In this document: one piece after another, positions 8,325 through 14,396 of the stretch
How positions within the stretch are numbered: position 1 is the stretch's first letter
How the letters are laid out: each line of letters begins with the position of its first letter
Origin: an uncultured Erysipelotrichaceae bacterium
GTDB lineage: Bacteria > Bacillota_I > Bacilli_A > Erysipelotrichales > Erysipelotrichaceae
Assembly: GCA_902795905.1 (NCBI GenBank)
Contig: CADBMY010000269.1
Location: 1 to 14,396 of the forward strand
Length of the DNA stretch: 14,396 nucleotides
Reading direction: 5' to 3'
Translations under genes and position numbers: made by a program
The notes under the pieces: generated by a model
Databases searched by the model: none
What the model was told of the DNA's origin: nothing
The model's input: the letters and a program-made list of their open reading frames with translations, nothing else

Positions 8325-8330
8325 AGTGAA
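8318..8330. repeat. Inverted repeat TTCAC-N3-GTGAA over the rny -35 region
   Basis: Perfect 5-base arms (8318-8322 and 8326-8330) around AAA. The flanks AAT and TT add near-symmetry. It overlaps the -35 hexamer of the rny promoter and could be a repressor operator, although such short palindromes can arise by chance. Confidence 0.4.
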
Positions 8331-8334
8331 TTGT

Positions 8335-8365
8335 ATAAAAGAAAGGATCAGTTACCCGATCCTTT
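8335..8365 (-). terminator. Rho-independent terminator after recA
   Basis: On the minus strand, AAAGGATC (8365-8358) pairs with GATCCTTT (8349-8342) around the 8-base loop GGGTAACT, followed by CTTTTAT. It begins four bases after the recA stop and separates recA from the rny promoter. The short T-run makes it moderate in strength. Confidence 0.75.
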
Positions 8366-8368
8366 TAC

Positions 8369-9406
8369 TTACGCTTCTGCTGTCTCCGTGTACTTTGACG
8401 GGAACAGTTTTTCCTTCAGCTGCATTGTCAGTTCTTCATCCAGATCCGGATTGTTCTTGATGAACTCTCTGACACTGGCAATTCCCTGTCCGATCTTTTC
8501 ACCCTTGTAGGAATACCAGGCACCGGACTTCTCCAGAATATCATTCTCTACCGCCAGATTGATGATCTCATCACGGTGGGAAATACCCTCTCCGTAGATG
8601 ATATCGAGCTGTGCTGTCTTGAACGGCGGTGCAACCTTGTTCTTGACGACCTTGACCTTGACCGAGTTGCCGATCACATCACTGCCGTTCTTCAGCGTCT
8701 CACCGCGTCTGACATCCAGTCTGACGGAGGCATAGAACTTCAGCGCTCTGCCGCCCGGTGTTGTTTCCGGATTGCCGAACATGATGCCGACTTTCTCACG
8801 CAGCTGGTTGATAAAGATCGCCGTACAGCTGGATCTGTTCATGACACCGGCAAGCTTGCGCATCGCCTTGGACATCAGTCTTGCCTGCAGACCGATCGAG
8901 GAATCACTCATCTCCCCGTCCAGTTCCGCCTGCGGCACAAGTGCTGCCACAGAGTCAATGACCACAAGATCGATCGCTCCGGACTTGATCAGCACTTCCG
9001 TGATCTCAAGAGCCTGTTCACCGGAATCCGGCTGTGACAGGATCAGTTCATCAATATCAACACCGAGGTTCTTCGCATATACAGGGTCGATCGCATTCTC
9101 CGCGTCAATAAACGCACAGCGTCCGCCGGTCTTCTGACACTCCGCGATCGCATGCAGAGCCAGTGTTGTCTTACCGGAAGACTCCGGTCCGTAGATCTCA
9201 ACGATACGGCCTTTCGGATAACCGCCGATACCGAGCGCATAATCAAGAGACAGCGAACCGGAAGGAATCGCATCCACGGATACTTCCGCCCTGTCACCCA
9301 GCTTCATGATGCTGCCTTTGCCGTATTCTTTCTCAATTGCCTTCAGCGCATCCGCAAGCAGTTTATCTTTATTGATATCTGTATCTTTTACTTTCTCATT
9401 TGCCAT
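8369..9406 (-). CDS. recA: Recombinase RecA
   Basis: ATP-dependent strand-exchange protein for homologous recombination, repair and SOS co-protease activity (345 residues, typical). Walker A is GPESSGKT at 73-80, the Walker B region is [10 protein letters not shown], and loop L2 is represented by [26 protein letters not shown]. The C-terminal domain and short tail are present. In the highly conserved DAEHALDP segment, His is replaced by Asn (DAENAIDP, N104, next to catalytic E103). The ATG has AAGGAG seven bases upstream. The 50-base gap to pgsA holds no clear sigma-A promoter and no GAAC-N4-GTTC SOS box that I can find, so it may be expressed with pgsA. cinA, which separates pgsA and recA in Bacillus, is absent. 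A terminator follows. Confidence 0.98.
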   Translation of the reverse strand: MANEKVKDTDINKDKLLADALKAIEKEYGKGSIMKLGDRAEVSVDAIPSGSLSLDYALGIGGYPKGRIVEIYGPESSGKTTLALHAIAECQKTGGRCAFIDAENAIDPVYAKNLGVDIDELILSQPDSGEQALEITEVLIKSGAIDLVVIDSVAALVPQAELDGEMSDSSIGLQARLMSKAMRKLAGVMNRSSCTAIFINQLREKVGIMFGNPETTPGGRALKFYASVRLDVRRGETLKNGSDVIGNSVKVKVVKNKVAPPFKTAQLDIIYGEGISHRDEIINLAVENDILEKSGAWYSYKGEKIGQGIASVREFIKNNPDLDEELTMQLKEKLFPSKYTETAEA

Positions 9407-9456
9407 AGCTGAACTCCTTCTCTGTAACTATTATTTGCAAAAGAAGAGGGATTCCC

Positions 9457-10050
9457 CTATTTACTCTCAAGAATATCTTCTTTCAGTTGGTTAAAGTATG
9501 AAACACCGCTGGCTAGACTGATGAATGCCGCAAACCAGAGCACAACTTCGGAAACCGGCAGTCTCCAGAGCTCAAACGGCAGATTGTTCAGCAGGATCAG
9601 AGCAATCGAGACCATCTGCAGAACCGTCTTCAGCTTACCCATCATCTGGGCTGATACGACCTTGCCGTTATTGGCTGCGATCATCCTCATGCCGTCAACC
9701 GTAATATCCCGGCAGACCATGATGATCACGGGAACAACAGGAATGATGCCCCTTGACGCAAACAGGATGAACATCGTTGTTGTAAGCATCTTGTCGGCAA
9801 TGGGATCGGCAAACTTGCCGAATGTCGTCATCATATTACGGCTGCGGGCAATATGTCCGTCCAGCGCATCGGTTACAGCAGCGATCACATACGTCACCAG
9901 GCAGGCCAGATTCACCGTCGAAAGAGACACGTGCCCGATCATGAAAACATGCGGTTCCATATTGAACTGTGCGTATGGGAATACATAGATCAGAACGATC
10001 AGCGGGATCAGTACGATCCTGAACAATGTAAGTCTGTTTGGTAGATTCAT
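9457..10050 (-). CDS. pgsA: CDP-diacylglycerol-glycerol-3-phosphate 3-phosphatidyltransferase
   Basis: Integral membrane enzyme joining CDP-diacylglycerol and glycerol-3-phosphate to make phosphatidylglycerophosphate, precursor of phosphatidylglycerol and cardiolipin. It has 197 residues with several hydrophobic helices. The CDP-alcohol phosphatidyltransferase motif is complete: D61-x2-D64-G65-x2-A68-R69-x8-G78-x3-D82-x3-D86. The N-terminus MNLPNRLTLFRI is characteristic of PgsA. The ATG is preceded by GTGAGG four bases away (AAGGA lies further back). An extended -10 box lies upstream, after the rnpB hairpin. The stop is followed 50 bases later by recA, matching the pgsA-(cinA)-recA order of Bacillota. 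Other CDP-alcohol transferases share the motif, but length and context favour PgsA. Confidence 0.94.
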   Translation of the reverse strand: MNLPNRLTLFRIVLIPLIVLIYVFPYAQFNMEPHVFMIGHVSLSTVNLACLVTYVIAAVTDALDGHIARSRNMMTTFGKFADPIADKMLTTTMFILFASRGIIPVVPVIIMVCRDITVDGMRMIAANNGKVVSAQMMGKLKTVLQMVSIALILLNNLPFELWRLPVSEVVLWFAAFISLASGVSYFNQLKEDILESK

Positions 10051-10071
10051 AACGCCTCACTTATCCTTATA

Positions 10072-10080
10072 AGTATAACA
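10072..10080 (-). promoter_or_regulatory. Extended -10 element upstream of pgsA
   Basis: Minus-strand TGTTATACT, 22 bases before the pgsA start. The position where a -35 would lie falls inside the perfect palindrome after rnpB and has no good match, so this is a tentative promoter. Confidence 0.4.
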
Positions 10081-10081
10081 T

Positions 10082-10110
10082 AATAAGGGATATCGACGAT
10101 ATCCCTTATT
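10082..10110 (-). terminator. Long perfect hairpin after rnpB, probable terminator
   Basis: A perfect palindrome: 14-base arms AATAAGGGATATCG (10082-10095) and CGATATCCCTTATT (10097-10110) about a single base. As RNA it makes a stem of roughly 12 pairs with a small loop, starting 8 bases after the rnpB 3' end. The T-rich tail on the minus strand is short (TTATTATG), so it could serve as terminator, 3' processing barrier or both. Confidence 0.6.
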
Positions 10111-10117
10111 GATTTTC

Positions 10118-10463
10118 AACACTCTGTAAGCCATGTTCTGTGCCCGTTGCCGGGCGGCAGCCATTTATCTGTGCTCTCGCACCCTTCGCCTGCTTCATTT
10201 CGCTCACGAAAGTTCTCCTACCAAATTTGGATTTCTCGCTTGCGGGGTTTACCTCGTTCCACCTGAACAGTTTCCTGTCAGCTCCGTCACTGTGGCACTT
10301 TCAGAAGATCCGCCATGGACAGATGTCTTTAGGCTTCTCTTCGCCGTCAGCTGTTACACTGCCTGACCTTATTGATTGGATCAGCACAATCACTACCATC
10401 ATCTCAGACGGTGCGAGCATGGACTTTCCTCTGGCTCATAAGACCAGCGGCTGCCCGAGTGTT
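10118..10463 (-). ncRNA. rnpB: RNase P RNA (bacterial type B)
   Basis: Catalytic RNA of ribonuclease P, which trims 5' leaders from pre-tRNAs. Minus-strand signatures match Bacillus-type RNase P RNA: GAGGAAAGTCCATGCTCGCAC core (10431-10411), GAAAGTGCCACAGTGACGG (10302-10284), GGTAAACCCC (10253-10244), CCAAATTTGG (10230-10221) and GAACATGGCTTACAG near the 3' end (10138-10124). Helix P1 is formed by AACACTC (10463-10457) with GAGTGTT (10124-10118), which sets both ends to within a few bases, giving about 346 nt. The 5' end abuts or overlaps the gpsB stop codon. A CATAAT sequence at the end of gpsB is placed correctly to be a -10 box, but I see no -35. This RNA fills the gap between gpsB and pgsA. 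Confidence 0.95.
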
Positions 10464-10801
10464 TACTGATTATGTCTCTGTTTGAAAACTTCTTCTTCCA
10501 AACGTGAGATCCTCTTCAGAATGTCGACATTGCCGGCTCCCTGAGCTGCCGGTGAAGGATTCGCTTCCAGTGCCCTGGTCTTTCCTTCCACCTCGATCAG
10601 TTTTGCCCGCAGGGAAGCATTTGTACGCTCCAGTTCAGCGATCTTCTGATTCAGATCGGATGTGATCTCCTGATAGGTCTGATAGTCCTGGATCACCAGA
10701 TCCAGAAACGCATCAACTTCCGTCGCGTTGTAACCTTTAAAATCAATATTGAATTCCTTATCCAAGATCGTCTTGATATCCAGATTTACTTTCCCAGCCA
10801 T
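10463..10801 (-). CDS. gpsB: Cell division protein GpsB (DivIVA family)
   Basis: Small coiled-coil adaptor that links class A penicillin-binding proteins to the divisome and helps switch between septal and lateral wall synthesis. It has 112 residues. The DivIVA-like N-terminal membrane- and PBP-binding region is FKGYNATEVDAFLDLVIQDY (21-40), followed by a coiled coil to about 75, a short Pro/Ala linker, and the GpsB C-terminal motif NVDILKRISRLEEEVF (91-106). An upstream in-frame ATG would add 13 unrelated residues. The chosen ATG matches the family N-terminus and has AAGGAG ten bases upstream. It is divergent from recU-ponA, and its likely partner PBP1 is encoded in that divergent operon. 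The stop codon overlaps helix P1 of rnpB by a base. Confidence 0.93.
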   Translation of the reverse strand: MAGKVNLDIKTILDKEFNIDFKGYNATEVDAFLDLVIQDYQTYQEITSDLNQKIAELERTNASLRAKLIEVEGKTRALEANPSPAAQGAGNVDILKRISRLEEEVFKQRHNQ

Positions 10802-10822
10802 GATCGTTACACTCCTTGAATT

Positions 10823-10851
10823 ATTATTGCAAGAACACACCCGAAAATCAA
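10823..10851 (-). promoter_or_regulatory. Promoter for gpsB
   Basis: Minus-strand TTGATT (10846-10851), a 17-base spacer and AATAAT (10823-10828, five of six), 21 bases before the gpsB start. It is back to back with the recU promoter, with only a few bases between the -35 regions. Confidence 0.6.
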
Positions 10852-10854
10852 CAT

Positions 10855-10874
10855 CACTTCCACATTTCGAAGTG
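10855..10874. repeat. Inverted repeat CACTTC-N8-GAAGTG in the recU promoter
   Basis: Perfect 6-base arms (10855-10860 and 10869-10874) around CACATTTC. It lies between the two divergent promoters, over the recU -35 and spacer, which is where a repressor or activator dimer could bind. No known operator consensus was matched with confidence. Confidence 0.4.
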
Positions 10875-10886
10875 CGAATGTATAAT
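10859..10886 (+). promoter_or_regulatory. Promoter for recU-ponA, with almost no leader
   Basis: TCCACA (10859-10864, four of six), a 16-base spacer and a perfect TATAAT (10881-10886) preceded by TG. The recU ATG starts only 7 bases after the -10 box, so transcription should begin at or next to the A of the start codon. Confidence 0.65.
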
Positions 10887-10893
10887 ACTGTTT

Positions 10894-11466
10894 ATGGTAA
10901 ATTACCCATCCGGAAAAAAGTTCGAAGCAGAGACAAGACTGACTTCTGCCGGCGGCAGAGGCATGGAACTCGAGAAAGAGATCAACAGTACTAACGAGTT
11001 CTATCTGGCACAGGATATCGCTGTTATTCACAAGAAACCGACACCGGTGACGATCGTCAAGGTCGACTACCCCAAGCGCAGTGCCGCCAGGATCACGGAG
11101 GCATACTTCAAACTGCCCAGTACGACCGACTACAACGGTATATACAAAGGGAAATACATAGACTTTGAGGCAAAGGAGTGCGCATCCCTGACCTCCTTCC
11201 CGCTGAAGTCGATCCATGCCCACCAGATCACGCATCTGGAAAGCGTACAGAGACACGGTGCCATCGCCTTCCTGATCATCCGGTTTACCAAATACGGTGA
11301 AACATACTTCGTCGAGGCAGACAAACTGGTCTCCTATGTCAGAAACAATACCAGACATTCGATCCCTTACGAATGGTTTAAAAATAACGGAAAATTAATA
11401 TCCGCAAACTATGTAAAACCTGTCGATTACCTTAAAATAGTAGATGAGTTATATTTCGGACAATAA
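10894..11466 (+). CDS. recU: Holliday junction resolvase RecU
   Basis: Dimeric Mg-dependent endonuclease that cuts Holliday junctions during recombination and chromosome segregation; in Bacillus it also modulates RecA. It has 190 residues. The N-terminus MVNYPSGKKF matches the family start (MIRYPNGKTF-like). The conserved core is VIHKKPTPVTIVKVDYPKRS (44-63), STTDYNGIYKGKYIDFEAKE (76-95, with D90, E92 and K94 of the nuclease site) and SFPLKSIHAHQI (101-112). The frame is open upstream to a TTG at 10816, but that extension is not family-like and has no ribosome site. The ATG at 10894 has no Shine-Dalgarno and sits 7 bases after a TATAAT, implying leaderless translation. The stop is one base before the ponA ATG (TAA-C-ATG), the classic recU-ponA pair. 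Confidence 0.95.
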   Translation: MVNYPSGKKFEAETRLTSAGGRGMELEKEINSTNEFYLAQDIAVIHKKPTPVTIVKVDYPKRSAARITEAYFKLPSTTDYNGIYKGKYIDFEAKECASLTSFPLKSIHAHQITHLESVQRHGAIAFLIIRFTKYGETYFVEADKLVSYVRNNTRHSIPYEWFKNNGKLISANYVKPVDYLKIVDELYFGQ

Positions 11467-11467
11467 C

Positions 11468-14119
11468 ATGAGCACAAAGAAAGTCAGAAGAAGACCGGTG
11501 CGCCGCAAAGCACCGAAAAGAGTAAAAAGAAAAGTCAACAGACTGCATCTCTGGACCCTGATCCTGGCTTTTCTCGTGGCTGTTGAACTGATCGCCGGGG
11601 CTGCCGGTGTCTTTACCGTCAGGTCGATGCTGAAGGAAGAGCCGACCCTTGCTGTCGATGATTTCTTCTCCCCGGAATCAACACATGTCTTTGACCGCTA
11701 CGGGAACCAGATCGCCGATGTCGGCAACCAGCTGCGTGAGAATGTCTCCTACTATGAGATCTCGGAGTCACTGATCGATGCCTTTATCGCGGTTGAAGAC
11801 TCCCGTTTCTTTGATCACGACGGTTTTGACATGCCGCGTTTCATCAAGGCTGTGATCGTCAATGCCAAGAATGTGCTTACCCGCAACTCACGCCGTGAAG
11901 GCGGCTCCACATTTACGATGCAGCTGGTCAAGCTGACATACTTCCAGAATGACGAAACCGGACTGACCCGTTCCAAGGATATCGAATATAAGATCCAGCA
12001 GATCGATCTGGCAAGAGATCTTGAAGAAGTATCCGACAAGAAACAGGTCTTTGAACTGTACCTGAACAAGATGAATTTCGGCGGTACCGGCAATATCCGC
12101 GGCATTGAAAAAGCTTCTCAGTACTACTACGGCAAACATGCCGGTGAGCTGAATCTCGCGGAAAGCGCAATGCTGGCGGGCGTCATCAACTCCCCGTACT
12201 GGTATGATCCGCACAATTATCTGGACTATGCGACAAGCCGCAGAAATACCGTGCTGCAGATGATGCTGAGACATGGCTATATCACCCGCGCCGAGTATAA
12301 GCTGGCTGCCAGTGTCAATGTAGAAGATACTCTGGTCGTTCCCGGAAGCGGCATCAACGGCGGTGTCGCGTATGCCTACCAGTCATATATCGATACCGTG
12401 ATCTCAGAGACCGAGAAACTGACAGGACAGGATCCCCTCTCTGTAGCCATGGATATCTATACATACATGGATCCGGCTGCGCAGACCATTACCGATGAGA
12501 TCCAGAAAGGCAACGTTGAAAGTGTTGTCTTCCCCGACGACCTGATGGAATGTGCGATGGTCTCCCTGAACAACCAGACCGGTGAGATCGTAGCGATCGG
12601 CGGCGGCAGAAACTACGGACGCGGAGGCGCCATGCTGCTGAACCACGCGACCCAGCAGTACAAACAGCCCGGTTCCAGCGTTAAGCCGATCATTGACTAT
12701 GCCCTCGCTTTTGAATACCTTGGCTGGGCCACAAGCCATGTCGTTACCGACCGTCCGATCGTCTACCAGGGCACCAATATCGAAGTGCGCAATGCCGGCG
12801 GCACCTATGCCGGACAGGTCACCCTGCAGTATGCCCTGAGCATGTCTTTAAACACCCCTGCCGTACAGACACTGCAGGAAGTCGTAAACAAAGCCGGCTG
12901 GCAGACCGTCGTCGACTATATCATGAACCTGGGCTTCTCCCAGGTCACACCCGATAACTTCGATATCGGTTTTGCCATCGGCGGTTCCAATTTCACGGTA
13001 TCTGCCAAGGAATTGGCGGCAGCCCACGGTGTGCTGATGAACGGCGGCTATTATATTGAACCGCATACGGTAGCCCGTGTAGAATACCGCAATGGTCAGG
13101 ATCCCTTCGTTCCTTCCTACGAACCGAAACAGGTCCTCTCCGAACAGGCTGCCTACCTGACTGCCTACCTGATGTACAACGTTGTCAGAGACTATCCGTT
13201 CACACAGCTTCTGGCAAGAAACTATGCCACCTATGCCAAGACCGGTACGACCGACTGGGGCAAGGACGGTCTCGAATACAACATTCCCGAAACAGCCTCC
13301 AAGGATAAGTGGATGATCGCAGAAACATCGCAGTATACCACGGCTGTCTGGGTCGGCTACGAAAAAGGTATCAAGGATCAGAATACTTACTTTGATACAA
13401 ACAAGTCCAATATGAATCTGCCCGGAAAGATCGCCAACGAACTGCTGTCGGTTCTGAACGATGAGCTGCAGCCTGCACCAGTACAGAGGCCTTCGGGGAT
13501 CTCCGATATCACGCATATCGTTGCGACCTTCCCCTATGCCGCGCCTCCTGCCGACTCCAACGGACAGTATCTGGTCACCGGCATGATCAAATCCAACATG
13601 TATAACCTTGTCAGTCCCGAAGCACCGGGCATCGAGAGTCTCTATGAGTTCAATGCCTCCTATGATAACGGAAGTATGACCATGAGCTGGACGCCCTATC
13701 CGGATGAAGAAAAACTGGAAGTTGCCGAAGATACGATGGACATCAGCCTGTATATCGGTGATTCACTGATCCGTGAAGCCAAGGGAAGACGGATGTTTGA
13801 CTACAGCTGGCTCTACGGTGCCATTAAGTACAAGGCACGTGTTGCCCAGGACGGTGTTGTTGTCGATACCTATGAGACCGGCAATGACAGCGAGACGGTG
13901 GAGATCTACCTCAATGACGATTCAGCGATCGAGGTATGCGGCTGGTACGGATATGAAAACAGTGATAAGACTTCCAATGAAGTCTGCACACGTTTCCGTA
14001 CACCGAAAGCCCCGGAGCCGGAGCCGACACCGACGGTAGCACCTACCCCGGAACCGACACCGGTGCCGACACCGGTAACACCGGCTGAACCACAGGAAAC
14101 AGCCAATACGGAAGGATAA
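11468..14119 (+). CDS. ponA: Bifunctional class A penicillin-binding protein (PBP1-type)
   Basis: Membrane-bound peptidoglycan synthase with glycosyltransferase and transpeptidase activities (883 residues). Order: a very basic cytoplasmic tail (1-25), one transmembrane helix (about 27-50), a GT51 domain with catalytic E110 in VEDSRFFDHDG and GGSTFTMQLVK at 145-155, then a transpeptidase domain with S403-x2-K406 (PGSSVKP), S460-L-N462 and K591-TGTT. A fibronectin-III-like region (about 690-840) and a Pro/Thr/Glu tail end the protein. The tail's DNA contains the 11-base repeat CCGACACCGGT at 14054 and 14066. The usual GGSTITQQL has F and M at the variable sites. The ATG at 11468 follows the recU stop by one base. 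An in-frame ATG at 11444 lies inside recU without a ribosome site, so I prefer 11468 and translational coupling. A terminator follows. Confidence 0.96.
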   Translation: MSTKKVRRRPVRRKAPKRVKRKVNRLHLWTLILAFLVAVELIAGAAGVFTVRSMLKEEPTLAVDDFFSPESTHVFDRYGNQIADVGNQLRENVSYYEISESLIDAFIAVEDSRFFDHDGFDMPRFIKAVIVNAKNVLTRNSRREGGSTFTMQLVKLTYFQNDETGLTRSKDIEYKIQQIDLARDLEEVSDKKQVFELYLNKMNFGGTGNIRGIEKASQYYYGKHAGELNLAESAMLAGVINSPYWYDPHNYLDYATSRRNTVLQMMLRHGYITRAEYKLAASVNVEDTLVVPGSGINGGVAYAYQSYIDTVISETEKLTGQDPLSVAMDIYTYMDPAAQTITDEIQKGNVESVVFPDDLMECAMVSLNNQTGEIVAIGGGRNYGRGGAMLLNHATQQYKQPGSSVKPIIDYALAFEYLGWATSHVVTDRPIVYQGTNIEVRNAGGTYAGQVTLQYALSMSLNTPAVQTLQEVVNKAGWQTVVDYIMNLGFSQVTPDNFDIGFAIGGSNFTVSAKELAAAHGVLMNGGYYIEPHTVARVEYRNGQDPFVPSYEPKQVLSEQAAYLTAYLMYNVVRDYPFTQLLARNYATYAKTGTTDWGKDGLEYNIPETASKDKWMIAETSQYTTAVWVGYEKGIKDQNTYFDTNKSNMNLPGKIANELLSVLNDELQPAPVQRPSGISDITHIVATFPYAAPPADSNGQYLVTGMIKSNMYNLVSPEAPGIESLYEFNASYDNGSMTMSWTPYPDEEKLEVAEDTMDISLYIGDSLIREAKGRRMFDYSWLYGAIKYKARVAQDGVVVDTYETGNDSETVEIYLNDDSAIEVCGWYGYENSDKTSNEVCTRFRTPKAPEPEPTPTVAPTPEPTPVPTPVTPAEPQETANTEG

Positions 14120-14122
14120 TCA

Positions 14123-14155
14123 AAAACGACGGTCAACCCGTCGTTTTCTCTTTTC
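14123..14155. terminator. Bidirectional terminator between ponA and nth
   Basis: AAAACGACGG (14123-14132) pairs with CCGTCGTTTT (14138-14147) around a 5-base loop, with T-rich sequence on the plus side (CTCTTTTC) and TTTTTGATT on the minus side. It starts four bases after the ponA stop. The nth stop codon lies in its loop, so the last nth codons are part of the stem. Confidence 0.85.
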
Positions 14156-14396
14156 GCTTTTCTTTACAGATCGCTGTGAACGGACATCTTTCACACTCGG
14201 GATTGCGGGCATGGCACAGATATCTGCCGAAGAAGATCAGCTGATGATGTGTCCTGATCCACCTTTCCCGCGGGATCTTGCGTTTCAGTTTCATCTCGAC
14301 ATCGACAACACTGTCGTCTTCCTTTGCCAGTCCCAGTCTTCTCGAGATCCTGTATACATGTGTATCCACAGCCAGAGCAGGTACACCCCAGCACTC
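14133..14396 (-). CDS. nth: Endonuclease III (5' part cut by window edge)
   Basis: C-terminal 87 residues of the DNA glycosylase/AP lyase that removes oxidised pyrimidines. Visible: PALAVDTHVYRISRRLGL, with the catalytic Asp of the VDTH motif; THHQLIFFGRYLCHARNPEC; and the 4Fe-4S ligands in C-x6-C-x2-C-x5-C form (CHARNPECERCPFTAIC). The helix-hairpin-helix and catalytic Lys lie upstream, outside the window. The tail KEKRKEKTTG is encoded by the terminator stem. In Bacillus nth is near recU-ponA but in the same direction (with dnaD upstream); here it converges on ponA, so the block has been partly rearranged. A MutY relative is less likely given the VDTHVYR/GRYLC spacing. Confidence 0.94.
   Translation of the reverse strand, partial: ECWGVPALAVDTHVYRISRRLGLAKEDDSVVDVEMKLKRKIPRERWIRTHHQLIFFGRYLCHARNPECERCPFTAICKEKRKEKTTG

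Noticed and set aside
9407..9456. Possible SOS (LexA) box before recA
   Set aside because: No GAAC-N4-GTTC-like dyad is visible in the 50-base gap; control could lie further upstream.
9424..9456. Possible terminator after pgsA (AGGG-N4-CCCT followed by T-rich sequence)
   Set aside because: The stem is only four pairs, too weak to call.
10133..10469. Plus-strand open frames of 77 and 109 codons
   Set aside because: They cover the RNase P RNA gene on the other strand, which explains the sequence fully.
11444..11467. Upstream in-frame ATG for ponA inside recU
   Set aside because: No ribosome site, and it adds eight residues before the typical basic tail; the ATG one base after the recU stop fits translational coupling.
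12848..13516. 222-codon minus-strand frame opposite ponA, and a 183-codon one at 10807-11358 opposite recU
   Set aside because: Antisense shadows of well-supported genes; no ribosome site or family resemblance.
1..14396. CRISPR arrays, insertion sequences, toxin-antitoxin or phage defence genes
   Set aside because: No spaced direct repeats, transposase or defence-type protein found; every long frame is accounted for by housekeeping genes.

Overview
This window reads as a chromosomal housekeeping segment from a low-to-mid GC Gram-positive bacterium (Bacillota). Three things point there: a type B RNase P RNA, the arrangement rnpB-gpsB facing recU-ponA, and the group FtsK/SpoIIIE, RNase J, MiaB, YmdB, RNase Y, RecA, PgsA, which are also near neighbours in Bacillus-type genomes. 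MiaB carries a QANVRDSE-type N-terminal motif that I associate with Mollicutes and Erysipelotrichia. I therefore lean to an Erysipelotrichia-like organism, but this is inference and no rRNA is present to settle it.

Layout. From the left edge to about 10.8 kb everything is on the minus strand. Read in transcription order (right to left) it is: gpsB (cell division and cell-wall coordinator), rnpB (RNase P RNA), pgsA (phosphatidylglycerophosphate synthase), recA, rny (RNase Y), ymdB (phosphodiesterase), a 57-residue two-cluster ferredoxin, miaB (tRNA methylthiotransferase), an RNase J-family gene, and an FtsK/SpoIIIE DNA translocase cut by the left edge. At about 10.85 kb a compact divergent promoter region separates gpsB from the plus-strand pair recU (Holliday junction resolvase) and ponA (bifunctional class A penicillin-binding protein). 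A bidirectional terminator then separates ponA from a convergent nth (endonuclease III), which is cut by the right edge.

How the genes work together. One theme is RNA processing and decay: RNase Y, RNase J, RNase P RNA, MiaB, and YmdB, which is known to affect RNase Y in Bacillus. A second is chromosome maintenance: RecA, RecU, Nth, FtsK. A third is envelope growth and division: GpsB, PBP1, PgsA, FtsK. Promoter-like and terminator-like sites break the minus strand into several short transcription units: gpsB(-rnpB), pgsA-recA, rny-ymdB, fdx, miaB, rnj-ftsK.

No mobile element, CRISPR array, toxin-antitoxin pair or phage gene was seen, and I do not see a novel multi-gene system. The most notable points are: an RNase J whose metal-binding residues are mostly replaced (J2-like, probably weak or inactive alone); recU with a -10 box seven bases before its ATG (probably leaderless mRNA); the gpsB stop codon abutting or overlapping the rnpB 5' end; and inverted repeats within the rny and recU promoter regions. 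Apart from rnpB, there is no stretch longer than 300 bases without a protein gene.
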